Source: Thermotogota bacterium ADurb.Bin062 (lineage in GTDB: Bacteria > Thermotogota > Thermotogae > MWEM01). From it: 34,903 bases of DNA. The DNA lies in NCBI GenBank assembly GCA_002071085.1, contig MWEM01000026.1, positions 1-34,903 of the forward strand, written 5' to 3'. The first letter of the stretch is position 1, and the number at the start of each line of letters is the position of its first letter. The notes below the pieces were generated by a model. The model was not told the DNA's origin, ran no database searches, and saw only the letters and a program-made list of their open reading frames with translations. The position numbers were made by a program, and so were the translations under genes. This document shows positions 15,501 to 23,536 of the stretch, piece by piece.

Positions 15501-16232
15501 CTATTTTCTATAGAAACCCGGTGACGAGCCCGTTTGAAGGTCTATTTCCGTGACCGTGTTCTTTTCTGAGATACGGTCGACGGCCTTTCTACATAGGTCC
15601 TCACTTCTGATAAACTGAAGGGTTTTCAGATAACGGACGATCGGTTTGGTATACCCATAGACATAGGATTGCGACAGGAAAGTCACGGTTTGGCCGGATT
15701 CTTCCAGCAAAGACAGGCACGGGAAAGGTGTGAGGTACATCGTATTGAAAACGCCTTCTTGCGAAACGGCTATCCCCGGATGAAGCATCGAAACGGTTAT
15801 CGAGTCATACAACGACCGAACGGCCTGGACGTAGACCGCGCCCGTGTCGAGCCGGTACAGTTCGACCCACAGAGGATGCGTTAAGGGACGATGCAGCGCC
15901 TCTTCCGAGACTCCGGCCTCCAGGATGGCTTTCGCTATCCGAGCGCCCAAATCCTCGATAATCGATAAGCGCCTCATCAGGCGATAACAACTCCATACCC
16001 GCAGGGGAAACCGGGCGTCGTTTTCCAACGCTTTGAGCTCTTTGCGAAAGGACCCCAAAAACGTGTCGGGGAAATCGTGTTCGTTCTGAAACCGTGCGGC
16101 GATGAACAACGGGAAAAAACCGCCTGCGATGATTCGAGAAGCGCGATCCAACAGGGGAGCGGCCACGTCCATAGCCTTCTTGCGGTTCCGGTACCCATAG
16201 TAGGCCCCGATCGAGACGATCAAGACAACCAC
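15501..16232 (-). CDS. Hypothetical membrane-anchored protein
   Basis: 243 residues, not recognised. Residues 1-15 are hydrophobic (VVLIVSIGAYYGYRNRKK) and followed by positive charge, which suggests an N-terminal anchor with the rest facing the cytoplasm. The remainder is mixed helical, with LRVWSCYRLMRRLSIIEDLG and a Tyr-rich LSQSYVYGYTKPIVRYL stretch. It starts at GTG 16232, inside the last codons of the patatin-like gene (13 bp overlap), so the two are almost certainly co-transcribed and translationally coupled. A role linked to lipid turnover or membrane maintenance is only guilt by association. Confidence 0.6.
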   Translation of the reverse strand: MVVLIVSIGAYYGYRNRKKAMDVAAPLLDRASRIIAGGFFPLFIAARFQNEHDFPDTFLGSFRKELKALENDARFPLRVWSCYRLMRRLSIIEDLGARIAKAILEAGVSEEALHRPLTHPLWVELYRLDTGAVYVQAVRSLYDSITVSMLHPGIAVSQEGVFNTMYLTPFPCLSLLEESGQTVTFLSQSYVYGYTKPIVRYLKTLQFIRSEDLCRKAVDRISEKNTVTEIDLQTGSSPGFYRK

Positions 16233-17044
16233 TCCCGGATTTCTTCCCGCCGGCGACGAATCGTTTTCCTGCCTATTTCGAGCAAAGCCGGGGTGTGGCG
16301 AAAATCCATAGAACCGTACCCCGTCGTGTCAAAATCGATGACCTTCGCGAGTGCCTTATCCGTCAATCGTTCTTGCCAGCGTTCTCGAAAGGCGTCCGTT
16401 TGAAGGAGCAATCCCGTGGAGCTGGATGCAATCGGGCCGCCTTCTTCGTCAGGTTTCGAGCAGATATGGAGGGCGAGGATCCGGTTCGCCCCGGCCGTAA
16501 GGGCAGTCGGTATCGGAAGGTTTTCCAAGACGCCCCCATCACAGAACAAGCTCGTTCCGACGCGAACCGAAGGAAAGACCCCCGGGATAGCCATACTGGC
16601 CAGCAAGGGTGTGATCAGGGGGCCTTCGCGAAAGACGGTCAAGCGGCGTTTCTCGATATCGCAAGCCGTTACGAGTAACGGAATTCGGGTATCCTCAAAG
16701 GTTCGATCTCCGAAGACCCGTTCGACGACCTTAAAAAAGAACGAACGCGGAAAAAGGCTTTGAAAGGTATTGGTGAACCAACAGGCTAACAGAGGAGGTA
16801 TCCGTTTTGGACGGTTCACGTTTACGCGAACCGTACGGTTCATACCTTCCGCGTAGCGCCGCATCGTCTCCGTATTGCACGTCAACGCGTACCCAGCTGC
16901 GACCATCGCCCCGATGCTCGTTCCCACGATCAGGTCCCATTGCAGATTCATACCCTCCAGCTCCATGAGGGCCCCAAGATGGACTGCGCCCTTCGCGCCG
17001 CCTCCCGACAAGACCAGCGCCCTCACCGTGTCTTTCACGATCAT
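16220..17044 (-). CDS. Patatin-like phospholipase / serine hydrolase
   Basis: About 274 residues. The patatin signature is complete: oxyanion loop LVLSGGGAKGAVHLGAL, nucleophile elbow VGTSIGAMVA (Ser45 counted from the upstream GTG, Ser43 from the chosen ATG), and CDGGVLENLPI holding the dyad Asp. The size fits the bacterial RssA/YlbK-type branch. These proteins hydrolyse lipid acyl esters; no signal peptide is present, so it acts inside the cell. The frame opens at GTG 17050, but GGAGG lies 5 nt before ATG 17044, which is preferred. It is the first gene of a two-gene unit with the overlapping membrane-anchored protein. Confidence 0.87.
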   Translation of the reverse strand: MIVKDTVRALVLSGGGAKGAVHLGALMELEGMNLQWDLIVGTSIGAMVAAGYALTCNTETMRRYAEGMNRTVRVNVNRPKRIPPLLACWFTNTFQSLFPRSFFFKVVERVFGDRTFEDTRIPLLVTACDIEKRRLTVFREGPLITPLLASMAIPGVFPSVRVGTSLFCDGGVLENLPIPTALTAGANRILALHICSKPDEEGGPIASSSTGLLLQTDAFRERWQERLTDKALAKVIDFDTTGYGSMDFRHTPALLEIGRKTIRRRREEIREWLS

Positions 17045-17109
17045 TCGCACCTCCGCGTACCGTTGTGCCCTTTTGTCTCATTTTACCATAGGACGCCGCG
17101 GTCGGGTTG

Positions 17110-17245
17110 AATGCGCAAAAAACGGGTTCGCACGGACCACACGGAGGACGCGGAGGTAAGTTTTTTTGAGAACGCCGTTGAAAGCCAAAGACACGCCAGA
17201 CTGAAGTCCGCCGCTCTGGCGGCGCCCCGAAGGCGTTCCCAGAAA
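17110..17245. repeat. Degenerate repeat remnants
   Basis: CACACGGAGGACGCGGAGG (a decayed reverse-sense CTCTGTG repeat), GAGAACGCCG, an imperfect GCCAGACTGAAGTCCGCC hairpin and GGCGTTCCCAG occur between the patatin gene and the tRNA terminator. They look like old copies of the window-wide family. Confidence 0.6.
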
Positions 17246-17254
17246 CGTGAAGAA

Positions 17255-17282
17255 AAGAAAAACCCCCCTTACGGAGGGTTTT
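17255..17282 (-). terminator. Terminator after the tRNA pair
   Basis: On the minus strand AAAACCCTCC, loop GTAA and GGGGGGTTTT form a stem with one mismatch, followed by TTTC. It starts immediately after the encoded CCA of tRNA-Pro. Confidence 0.8.
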
Positions 17283-17358
17283 TGGTCGGGGCGACTGGAT
17301 TCGAACCAGCGGCCTTCAACGCCCCATGCTGACGCGCTTCCATCTGCGCCACGCCCCG
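17283..17358 (-). tRNA. tRNA-Pro (anticodon GGG), CCA encoded
   Basis: The acceptor stem CGGGGCG/CGCCCCG with discriminator A and a genomic CCA is seen. The D arm is TGGCGCAGATGGAAGCGC and the T arm is GCTGGTTCGAATCCAGT. The anticodon loop ATGGGGC is closed by TCAGC/GTTGA, giving anticodon GGG. Confidence 0.93.
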
Positions 17359-17363
17359 ATACG

Positions 17364-17439
17364 TGGTGGGCTCTGTAGGACTCGAACCTACCACCGCCCG
17401 GTTATGAGCCGGGAGCTCTACCGGATGAGCTAAGAGCCC
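17364..17439 (-). tRNA. tRNA with CAT anticodon (elongator Met, or Ile2), CCA encoded
   Basis: Acceptor GGGCTCT/AGAGCCC, discriminator A, genomic CCA, anticodon stem CCCGG/CCGGG around CTCATAA. The G1-C72 pair and the lack of three G-C pairs of the GGG/CCC type next to the loop rule out the initiator. Met-elongator and lysidine-modified Ile2 cannot be separated by eye. It lies 5 bp from tRNA-Pro in the same unit. Confidence 0.92.
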
Positions 17440-17504
17440 TGTCCGTCGTCGATAAACGGCGGGTGTATTATACAATAGACTTCCCGAAATTGCAAGCGAG
17501 CCGC

Positions 17505-18371
17505 TTATAGAATTCTTTCGATACCGAAACCCGTGGCATAGGGTCCGACGTGCGTGGAGATTACCTTACCCATCGGGCTAAATACCAGGTTTTCGACTTG
17601 GTAGACTTTTTTGAGCTTCTCGCTCAAGAGTCGCGCCTCATCAGCCGCGATCGTATAGACCATAATCAGGTTCACTTTCGCACGCTCGGGGTAAAGGCTC
17701 AGCGCAGCTTTGATGAGGGAGTCGTGGGTTTTCTCCACGCCTTTATTCTTGGCGAAAGGCACCAGAATGCCGTCTTCTGATAAGTGCAAAGCCACCTTCA
17801 ATTTCAACATACTTCCGATAAAACTCGCGAAACCGGAGATACGCCCGCCCTTTTTCAGAAACTCGAAATCAGAAACATAAAAGTACGCGCCGAAACGTCG
17901 TTCCTTGATCTCTCTGTCCAAAATATCCTTGATCCTCCGGGCCGAAACTTTCTGATCCGCTAATTCCCGAGCCCTCCGCGCGAGCAGGGCATTGGCCGCC
18001 GAAGCCATTTTGGAATCTACGATCTCGATATTACCGGGGTAGTCCCGAGCGGCGATTTCGGCGCTATTGTAAGTGCCGGACATCTTCGCTGAAATGCACA
18101 ACGCCAGAATCTCCGAGTATCCCTCGTCGAAAGCCTTCTTGTATAAGGTAGAAAACTCGCCAGGGGTGGGTTGAGAGGTTTTTGGAGGTTGTGGGCGCGC
18201 TTGCAGTTTTTCCCAAAATTGATTGATCTGCTCTTGATCGCGAAAATCATCTTCGGTTTCGGACGGTTGATCCCACAAAACGTGTAACGGAATGTTCTCC
18301 ACATCTATTTTGGCCGCCCACTCGAACGGAATATCCCCTGTACTGTCCAAAATAATCTTCAAAGAGTTCAT
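17505..18371 (-). CDS. DegV family fatty-acid-binding protein
   Basis: 288 residues with the family marks: IILDSTGDIP at the start (lipid carboxylate site), SAKMSGTYNSAEIAA in the middle, FLKKGGRISGFASFIGSMLKLKV, and THVGPYATGFG at the end. In Firmicutes DegV/FakB proteins hold a fatty acid for phosphorylation by the FakA kinase; no fakA is in this window. The start is ATG 18371, with AGGAGG 7 nt upstream; a GTG three bases earlier is in frame but too close. Two tRNA genes follow within 65 bp on the same strand and may share its transcript. Confidence 0.9.
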   Translation of the reverse strand: MNSLKIILDSTGDIPFEWAAKIDVENIPLHVLWDQPSETEDDFRDQEQINQFWEKLQARPQPPKTSQPTPGEFSTLYKKAFDEGYSEILALCISAKMSGTYNSAEIAARDYPGNIEIVDSKMASAANALLARRARELADQKVSARRIKDILDREIKERRFGAYFYVSDFEFLKKGGRISGFASFIGSMLKLKVALHLSEDGILVPFAKNKGVEKTHDSLIKAALSLYPERAKVNLIMVYTIAADEARLLSEKLKKVYQVENLVFSPMGKVISTHVGPYATGFGIERIL

Positions 18372-18399
18372 CACTCAACCTCCTGAAAACATTTTTCTG

Positions 18400-18405
18400 A
18401 TTATA
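18400..18405 (-). promoter_or_regulatory. -10 element for degV
   Basis: TATAAT on the minus strand, about 28 bp upstream of the ATG; the -35 region is weak. Confidence 0.5.
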
Positions 18406-18433
18406 ACACACAATAGATCGTAACGAACGGTGA

Positions 18434-18715
18434 GTGTGGGTATCTGGAAAAGGGAAGGCGGAGTACCTACAACGCCTGTACGATGTCCTGTGGAGCCGTC
18501 CTGAAAAGCGCGTTGTTCCGTTTTATTTCGCTGTCATCAAGACGCATACGCCCCTTGCGGTGTTTTCGAAGCCCAATTTCCTAACCTTCATAAATCATTA
18601 TTTGGCCTTTCTGACACGAAACCCAGAATGGATACTTTTCATATCGTCCGACAAAGGGAAAGGGGATCGATGCGATGAGCAAAACGTACTCCACCTCAGG
18701 GGTCGAAAAAAATAG
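18434..18715 (+). other. Doubtful open frame and A-loop hairpin between degV and tRNA-Asn
   Basis: This 413 bp gap (18372-18785) has an open frame of 93 codons with no ribosome site and no recognisable motif. The middle (PFYFAVIKTHTPLAVFSKPNFLTF, split here only by description) is protein-like enough that a decayed gene is possible. A strong inverted repeat, CTC-A-GGGGTC with GACCCC-G-AG around an A-rich loop, spans about 18694-18724 and overlaps the end of the frame. I do not call a gene. Confidence 0.2.
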
Positions 18716-18785
18716 ACCCCGAGGAAATGAACCCGCGAGGTCTCTCTTTCAAGGAAGCGCCGCCACGATTAACGGACTTTAACTT

Positions 18786-18860
18786 TGGCTCCTGCGGAGG
18801 GTCTCGAACCCCCAACCCTGTGGTTAACAGCCACATGCTCTGCCATTGAGCTACGCAGGA
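18786..18860 (-). tRNA. tRNA-Asn (anticodon GTT), CCA encoded
   Basis: Acceptor TCCTGCG/CGCAGGA with discriminator G and genomic CCA; anticodon stem TGTGG/CCACA around CTGTTAA; T arm GGGGGTTCGAGACCCTC. All arms pair. Confidence 0.95.
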
Positions 18861-19079
18861 AAGATCATCCGGATTCTATCATTTATTTCCAGAAAAATCA
18901 AGGGGTCTCGACGGTATTGTTGCAACCTCTCGCCTAGCCTCGTTTCCGGTCCTCTTCCAGCCTTAAAAGAAAAGATCACGCGTAGGTTCGCCCACCAGCG
19001 AAGGCTTGAAAAGCAAAGGCACGTCGAATAAAAGTTTGGCTTTTCTAGAGAAGCACACTTCTAAAAAACCATCGAAGAG

Positions 19080-19490
19080 AAAAGACACGCCGGTCTTTAG
19101 TCTGGCACGGTTACCGGGAACGTCCTTCTGTGAACGCTGCACTAAGTGCGTCAAGGCTTTAGCGTTGGCTTTTCTGTGAACACGAACTTTTAAGTTGGCT
19201 TGTCTTTACTGAGAGTGTCTGTGAAAACAAAAAAACACGCCGAACTGCAGTTCGGCGTACCCAGGCACACGGCGTTCCCAAGAATCTCTTCTCTGTGCTC
19301 TCTTTGCCCTCTGTGTGAACCCTGTTTTTGCTCTTTGAAAAGATATGCCGAACTAAAGTTCGGCGTTCCCAGAGCGTATCGCGAGACTTCGTGGGCTTCC
19401 GAAGTCAGCCCGCTGGTTACCCCGCGGTGACCCGTGCAGCAATCGCGGCGTATGCGCCTCTTCTTTTCCAGACGGCACGATACGCTATTA
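19080..19490. repeat. Repeat cluster downstream of the S9 peptidase gene
   Basis: Mixed-age copies: GCCGGTCTTTAGTCTGGC near 19089 (imperfect), ACTTTTAAGT half-elements near 19187, GCCGAACTGCAGTTCGGC at about 19239-19256 and GCCGAACTAAAGTTCGGC at about 19347-19364. A CTCTGTGCTCTCTTTGCCCT repeat is at about 19292-19311, and a TCGCGAGACTTCGTGGG..GGTTACCCCGCGGTGA element at about 19378-19432. A diverged 45 bp ATCGCGGCGTATGCG..GACGGCACGATACG element is at about 19441-19486. Between 18861 and 19080 I see nothing identifiable. Confidence 0.82.
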
Positions 19491-19511
19491 TTCTCACACT
19501 GCGGGAGTATT

Positions 19512-21533
19512 CTATTTCAGATACCGATCAAACCATTCCTTGATCTCTTTCAGCCTTCTGAGGCGATGTTTGGGTTTCCCGCTTCGACTGAGTTCGTGGT
19601 TTTCTCCACGGAAAAGGCAGAGTCGTGAGTCTACCCCGTGGTACTTCAAGGCGGTAAACATCTGGATCCCTTCTGGCAACCAACACCGGTAGTCCTGTTC
19701 CGAGTGGATGAAAAGAGTGGGCGTTTTCACCCTATCCGCGTATTTCAGAGGGGAGTGCTCCCAGAGCTTGTCGACATCGGACCAAGGCGTCGCGCTATTC
19801 TGGTCAGGAACGAAAAAGTAGCCGATGTCGGTCGTGCAAAACTTTGATACCCAGTTCGCGATGCTCCGTTGTGAAACTGCCGCGCGAAATCGGTCGGTGT
19901 GGCCGATGATCCAATTGGTCATAAACCCGCCGTACGAACCGCCCGTCACGCCGATACGCGCGGGGTCGAGGAAGGAATATCTCTCAAGAACCTCGTCGGT
20001 GAAGGCCATGAGGTCGTCGAAATCGATCGTGCCGTACTTTCCACGAACGTCGGCGAACGCGTTGCCGCGACCCTCACTACCCCTCGGGTTACAGAAGAAT
20101 ACGGCGTATCCTTCGTTTGCGAGCCATTGCATCTCGTGGATGAAGTTCTCTCCGTAGGTGGTCTTCGGACCTCCGTGGATCATCAAAATTCCCGGATAGG
20201 TTTTGTCTGGATCAAAAGGAACCGGTCTGATCAACCACCCATCGATATCTGTGGCGAGAGTGGGGTGTTTTTCGTCTGCTTTTACCACAAGTCTTTCCAG
20301 GTTGGATAGGGTTCGTTCCCTTAAAACCCAACCATTGAAGTCGGTCACCGCTTCGAATTTCTGATTTGAGAAGGTGTACAGCTCGGCGAGTTTCAATTCG
20401 TGAAACCCGATAAAGGCCAATTTCCCTTTCTTTATTGAGAAGCTATCGAGCGACCCCTTCATCTGGGCGACGGTTTCAACGGTGCCATCTGGGCAGATTT
20501 TCTTGAAAGAGGCTCCGACCCCTTCCGTCGCGAGGAAATAGAAGGCCTCCCCGTCTTTTTGTATCGGTTTTGACCCTCCCCCATAGCGACAGTCGGAATT
20601 CAGCGCGTTTCCTGGGGCAAGATCGAGTTCGGGGGTGAGACACCGTAGGGTCTTGTCTTTCAAACAGAAAGCGTAAAATTTTGGGTTCTCGTTAATCCCA
20701 TAGTTTCGCTGCTCCTGACCGACGACGAACAGGGTGTCTTTATCCCAGAAATCCACGTAATCTGTCAAAAAAGTCTCTCCCATAGAGAACTTTTCCAGAG
20801 ACTTGTCTTTTAGAGTGTAAAGGTACACATCGTTCCGTATCTCCAATTTGTCGGAAAAATCGATGCCCGTAAAGGCGAAACGCTCGTGAGTTTCGTCTAA
20901 CTGAGGTGTTTCGGCGAGGAAGGTTTCGCCCGTGATCGGCGATAAGTCCTTCGTTTTCACGTCGTATAGGTACAAACGCGTTCTCTTTTTATTCGTGAAG
21001 CCTTCTCCGTTGCTCCAGAATGGGATCTCGTCTAGCACTTCGTAATCCGTCTCTTCTTTCATCGACTGAAGGAGCTTCGGCTTTTCCGCCGCAGCGGCCC
21101 CTGCGAGCGTCTCAAACGGCGGCCACCATACGATCTCTAAAAGGAACAAGTCGGGGTTGATTTCGGTGATCGAGGATACGGGGAATGGCACACGAAAGGC
21201 CTTTTGTGCCTCTCCGCCGTCTAGGCTAATGGTGTAAAACTGAGTGAACACCTCTCCACTTTCTTTTGCTTTAATATCCTCTTTCTCTCGCAGAGAAGAA
21301 AACAACAGCCGTCGCCCGTCAGATAACCAGATGAACCTGCCGTCTTTGTGAGACGTGGTCATTTGGGTCAGCTTTCTGTCTGAAAGGCGATAACACCAGA
21401 TGTCGGACCGGTACTCGTTCTCCGCGAGGTCCATCTGATGCGCGGCGAAGGCGCAGGTTTCTCCGTCCGGAGAGAGCGCTGGCCCGGAAAGGAAGGTATA
21501 CTTCGTTAAATCGTCCATCTTCAATGGTTCCAC
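19512..21533 (-). CDS. S9 family prolyl oligopeptidase / acylaminoacyl-peptidase
   Basis: About 673 residues, cytoplasmic. The N-terminal two thirds is a beta-propeller with repeated blades (SPDGETCAFAAHQ, RFIWLSDGRRLLFSS and similar). The C-terminal alpha/beta hydrolase domain begins near GWLIRPVPFD. It shows MIHGGPKTTYGENF, the nucleophile Ser in GVTGGSYGGFMTNW, the Asp in FIHSEQDYRCW and the His in FRGENHELSRSGKP. This is an intact catalytic triad of the acylaminoacyl-peptidase-like (S9C) branch. It cleaves short peptides. Two starts are plausible: ATG 21542, which abuts AAAAGGAG, and GTG 21533 at normal spacing, preferred here. Confidence 0.9.
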   Translation of the reverse strand: MEPLKMDDLTKYTFLSGPALSPDGETCAFAAHQMDLAENEYRSDIWCYRLSDRKLTQMTTSHKDGRFIWLSDGRRLLFSSLREKEDIKAKESGEVFTQFYTISLDGGEAQKAFRVPFPVSSITEINPDLFLLEIVWWPPFETLAGAAAAEKPKLLQSMKEETDYEVLDEIPFWSNGEGFTNKKRTRLYLYDVKTKDLSPITGETFLAETPQLDETHERFAFTGIDFSDKLEIRNDVYLYTLKDKSLEKFSMGETFLTDYVDFWDKDTLFVVGQEQRNYGINENPKFYAFCLKDKTLRCLTPELDLAPGNALNSDCRYGGGSKPIQKDGEAFYFLATEGVGASFKKICPDGTVETVAQMKGSLDSFSIKKGKLAFIGFHELKLAELYTFSNQKFEAVTDFNGWVLRERTLSNLERLVVKADEKHPTLATDIDGWLIRPVPFDPDKTYPGILMIHGGPKTTYGENFIHEMQWLANEGYAVFFCNPRGSEGRGNAFADVRGKYGTIDFDDLMAFTDEVLERYSFLDPARIGVTGGSYGGFMTNWIIGHTDRFRAAVSQRSIANWVSKFCTTDIGYFFVPDQNSATPWSDVDKLWEHSPLKYADRVKTPTLFIHSEQDYRCWLPEGIQMFTALKYHGVDSRLCLFRGENHELSRSGKPKHRLRRLKEIKEWFDRYLK

Positions 21534-21699
21534 ACGATCCATCTCCTTTTCTTGTAAAAAGTGAACGCCTCGTACGCTCGTCCGATACTTTTCGCTTCGG
21601 TTCGGGCGCACCGTTAGAGTTTATCACAAGAGGGCTGAAAAGTGGGAATTCTAAGAAGAAGAATCAAAAAACGCATCAAGAACACGGAGGACACATAAG

Positions 21700-22085
21700 A
21701 TTCACTCTGAAAGCGCCGCTGGGACCGCCGCAATTTAGTGCGGCACGGTTTCGGGTTGGCTCTTCTGGGAACGCCCTGAAGTGCAGCATCGCGGCGTAAG
21801 CGCTTCTTCTTTTCGCGACGGCGCGATACGCTCTTTGAATAAAAGAGAGGGCGGTTCGTGGGACTTCTTGGGCAGAGAACGTCGCTGGGACCGCCGCACT
21901 TTAGTGCGGCACGGTTTTCGGGTTGACTCTTCTGGGAACGCCATGAAGCGCAGCATCGCGGCGTAAGCGCTTCTTCTTTTCGCGACGGCGCGATACGTTT
22001 ATTGAATAAAAGAGAGGGCGGTTCGCGAGACTTCTTGGGCAGAGAACGCCGACTTTTAAGTTGGCAGGTTTTCCTGAGAGTGTCT
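21700..22085. repeat. 166 bp tandem composite repeat plus flanking hairpin
   Basis: Two consecutive units begin with GCTGGGACCGCCGC at 21718 and 21884. Each carries a hairpin GCCGCA(A/C)TTTAGTGCGGC (the second, 21893-21910, is perfect), a GGGAACGCC segment, one 45 bp ATCGCGGCGTAAGCGCTTCT..CGCGACGGCGCGATACG element (about 21787-21832 and 21954-21999), and GAATAAAAGAGAGGGCGGTT. A third hairpin, GCCGACTTTTAAGTTGGC (one mismatch), is near 22049. Between 22085 and 22336 I see no gene or repeat. Confidence 0.88.
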
Positions 22086-22336
22086 GAAAAAAGAAAATAC
22101 GCCTATCTGAAGACCAAGCGCTCTCAATTCAACGAACTCCACCCCTAGTTTCCGCTTAATAAAAACGTATGCGTCAAGTTATGGGGTGTAATCAAAAAAC
22201 AAGGCCAGAGCCGATCGCGCGATTTTTCGTCCATTCATTTGATTTCGAGTGGAATACACCATCCTGAACCCTCAAGGGCTTTTGTGTGGGTATCATATCG
22301 GGGTGTGATAAAAAAAAAGAACAAAAACGAGGAGGG

Positions 22337-22360
22337 AAAAAAACGGCCCCCGAAGGAGCC
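22337..22360 (-). terminator. Terminator downstream of the second Rpn gene
   Basis: On the minus strand GGCTCC-TTCG-GGGGCC (one mismatch), then GTTTTTTT. A UUCG tetraloop hairpin with a T run, about 57 bp after the stop codon. Confidence 0.8.
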
Positions 22361-22417
22361 ACCATAACTTCGCGCACACAACCCATCAAATCATGTTCAA
22401 GCCTTTCGTCGGACTCT

Positions 22418-23416
22418 CTACATTAAATGCTTCTTTAACTCTTCCTCGTTTTTCATATCGATCAACTCAAGTCCCAAGGAGTCAAGTTGTTCTATTGTGA
22501 GGGACTTCAGTCTTTCGAAATACTTTTGCGAGGTCTTAGGGAATTTTTTGGCTATTTGTTTCCAAAGGAGCTCTTCCCGTCCTTCTTCTTTGCCTTTTAT
22601 AATCCCCTTTTCTAAACCTTCTTCTCTGCCTTTTTCTCTTCCTTCCTGCCTGAGCATATCCGCGATTGTTTGCATCTTTTCGCTCCTTTCTTCCGATACC
22701 GTTCCCATCAGTTCTGACAATTGTTGGAAATACTCCCCGCCCATCGTTTCGAACAGGTAGATCGTACAGACCTGGAAAAACCGTTCGTTCGCTTCTGTCC
22801 GCGACAATTCCGAAATCGTCACTGCGACTCGGAACATCGTTTCTCGAATCGCTTCTTTTCCCTCGAGCGATCTCATCCTTAGTACGTCCAAATAGATTCG
22901 AAGTCGTTTCGCCCCTTTGACCTCCTCTTCTCTCAATGACGAAATTTCAAACAGTTCATATTTATAGTCCGGGATGTAGTCTTTCAAGTCCCCGTCCATA
23001 CGGTCGGTGTTTGAAAAGCGATTCGAAAACCATTGCGACGCTTCCCATTTCTCTCTCCCCTGGTAGAAAACCACGGGCAAAATCACTGGCAGAGGTTGCG
23101 GTACTGTCTTCTTCCATATGGAGGTCATATACCCCAGGAGCTGAAGGCTCACGTGTTTGTCAACCTTGCTTTTGTGTTCGAACAGCAGATAGACATACCC
23201 CTCTTCCTGTTGCATCTTCACCCGAAAGAGCAGATCGAAGAAGTATTCCGAGAGGTCTTTCTCGACGTAACTGTCTTTTTCTATCGTTATCGATTCGGGA
23301 TCGATTAACCGGACGATCTTCGGAGGTAGATAGTGTTGGAGGAAGGACTTCGCGGTTTCTATATCCCCCAAGACTTCTTTGAAAAATTTGTCGTGTGACT
23401 TACTGATTTTTTCCAC
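22418..23416 (-). CDS. Rpn family recombination-promoting nuclease, second copy
   Basis: 332 residues, paralogous to the gene at 14137-15096. It shares KSHDKFFKEVLGD, the active-site set Asp61, Glu80 and Lys82 (FFDLLFRVK, YLLFEHKS), LPVILPVVFYQGREKW, and the tail LTIEQLDSLGLELIDM. It differs by about 15-20 extra residues of Gly/Glu/Lys/Arg repeats (REKGREEGLEKG and on) before LLWKQIAKKFP. The frame is open to ATG 23443, but that codon lies where transcription would begin (-10 TATAAT at 23448-23453). GTG 23416 has GGAAGG 6 nt upstream and is the real start. Strong terminator and own promoter, so monocistronic. Confidence 0.88.
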   Translation of the reverse strand: MEKISKSHDKFFKEVLGDIETAKSFLQHYLPPKIVRLIDPESITIEKDSYVEKDLSEYFFDLLFRVKMQQEEGYVYLLFEHKSKVDKHVSLQLLGYMTSIWKKTVPQPLPVILPVVFYQGREKWEASQWFSNRFSNTDRMDGDLKDYIPDYKYELFEISSLREEEVKGAKRLRIYLDVLRMRSLEGKEAIRETMFRVAVTISELSRTEANERFFQVCTIYLFETMGGEYFQQLSELMGTVSEERSEKMQTIADMLRQEGREKGREEGLEKGIIKGKEEGREELLWKQIAKKFPKTSQKYFERLKSLTIEQLDSLGLELIDMKNEEELKKHLM

Positions 23417-23447
23417 GGGTATCCTTCCAGAAGAAAGTCTCATCGGT

Positions 23448-23475
23448 ATTATACCTTAAAGGCGGGGGTTTCCAA
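23448..23475 (-). promoter_or_regulatory. Promoter of the second Rpn gene
   Basis: TATAAT (23453-23448, minus strand) with TTGGAA 16 bp upstream. The spacer and -35 overlap a GGGGG..CCCCC inverted repeat (about 23464-23485) shared with the divergent yceD promoter region. Confidence 0.6.
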
Positions 23476-23504
23476 AAAAGCCCCCGAAAATACTCCCGTT
23501 GTGA

Positions 23505-23510
23505 TATAAT
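23505..23510 (+). promoter_or_regulatory. -10 element of the yceD-rpmF operon
   Basis: TATAAT about 27 bp upstream of the yceD ATG; a strong GGAGGAGAG ribosome site follows. No clear -35. Confidence 0.55.
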
Positions 23511-23536
23511 ACACACTCGTATATGGAGGAGAGATT

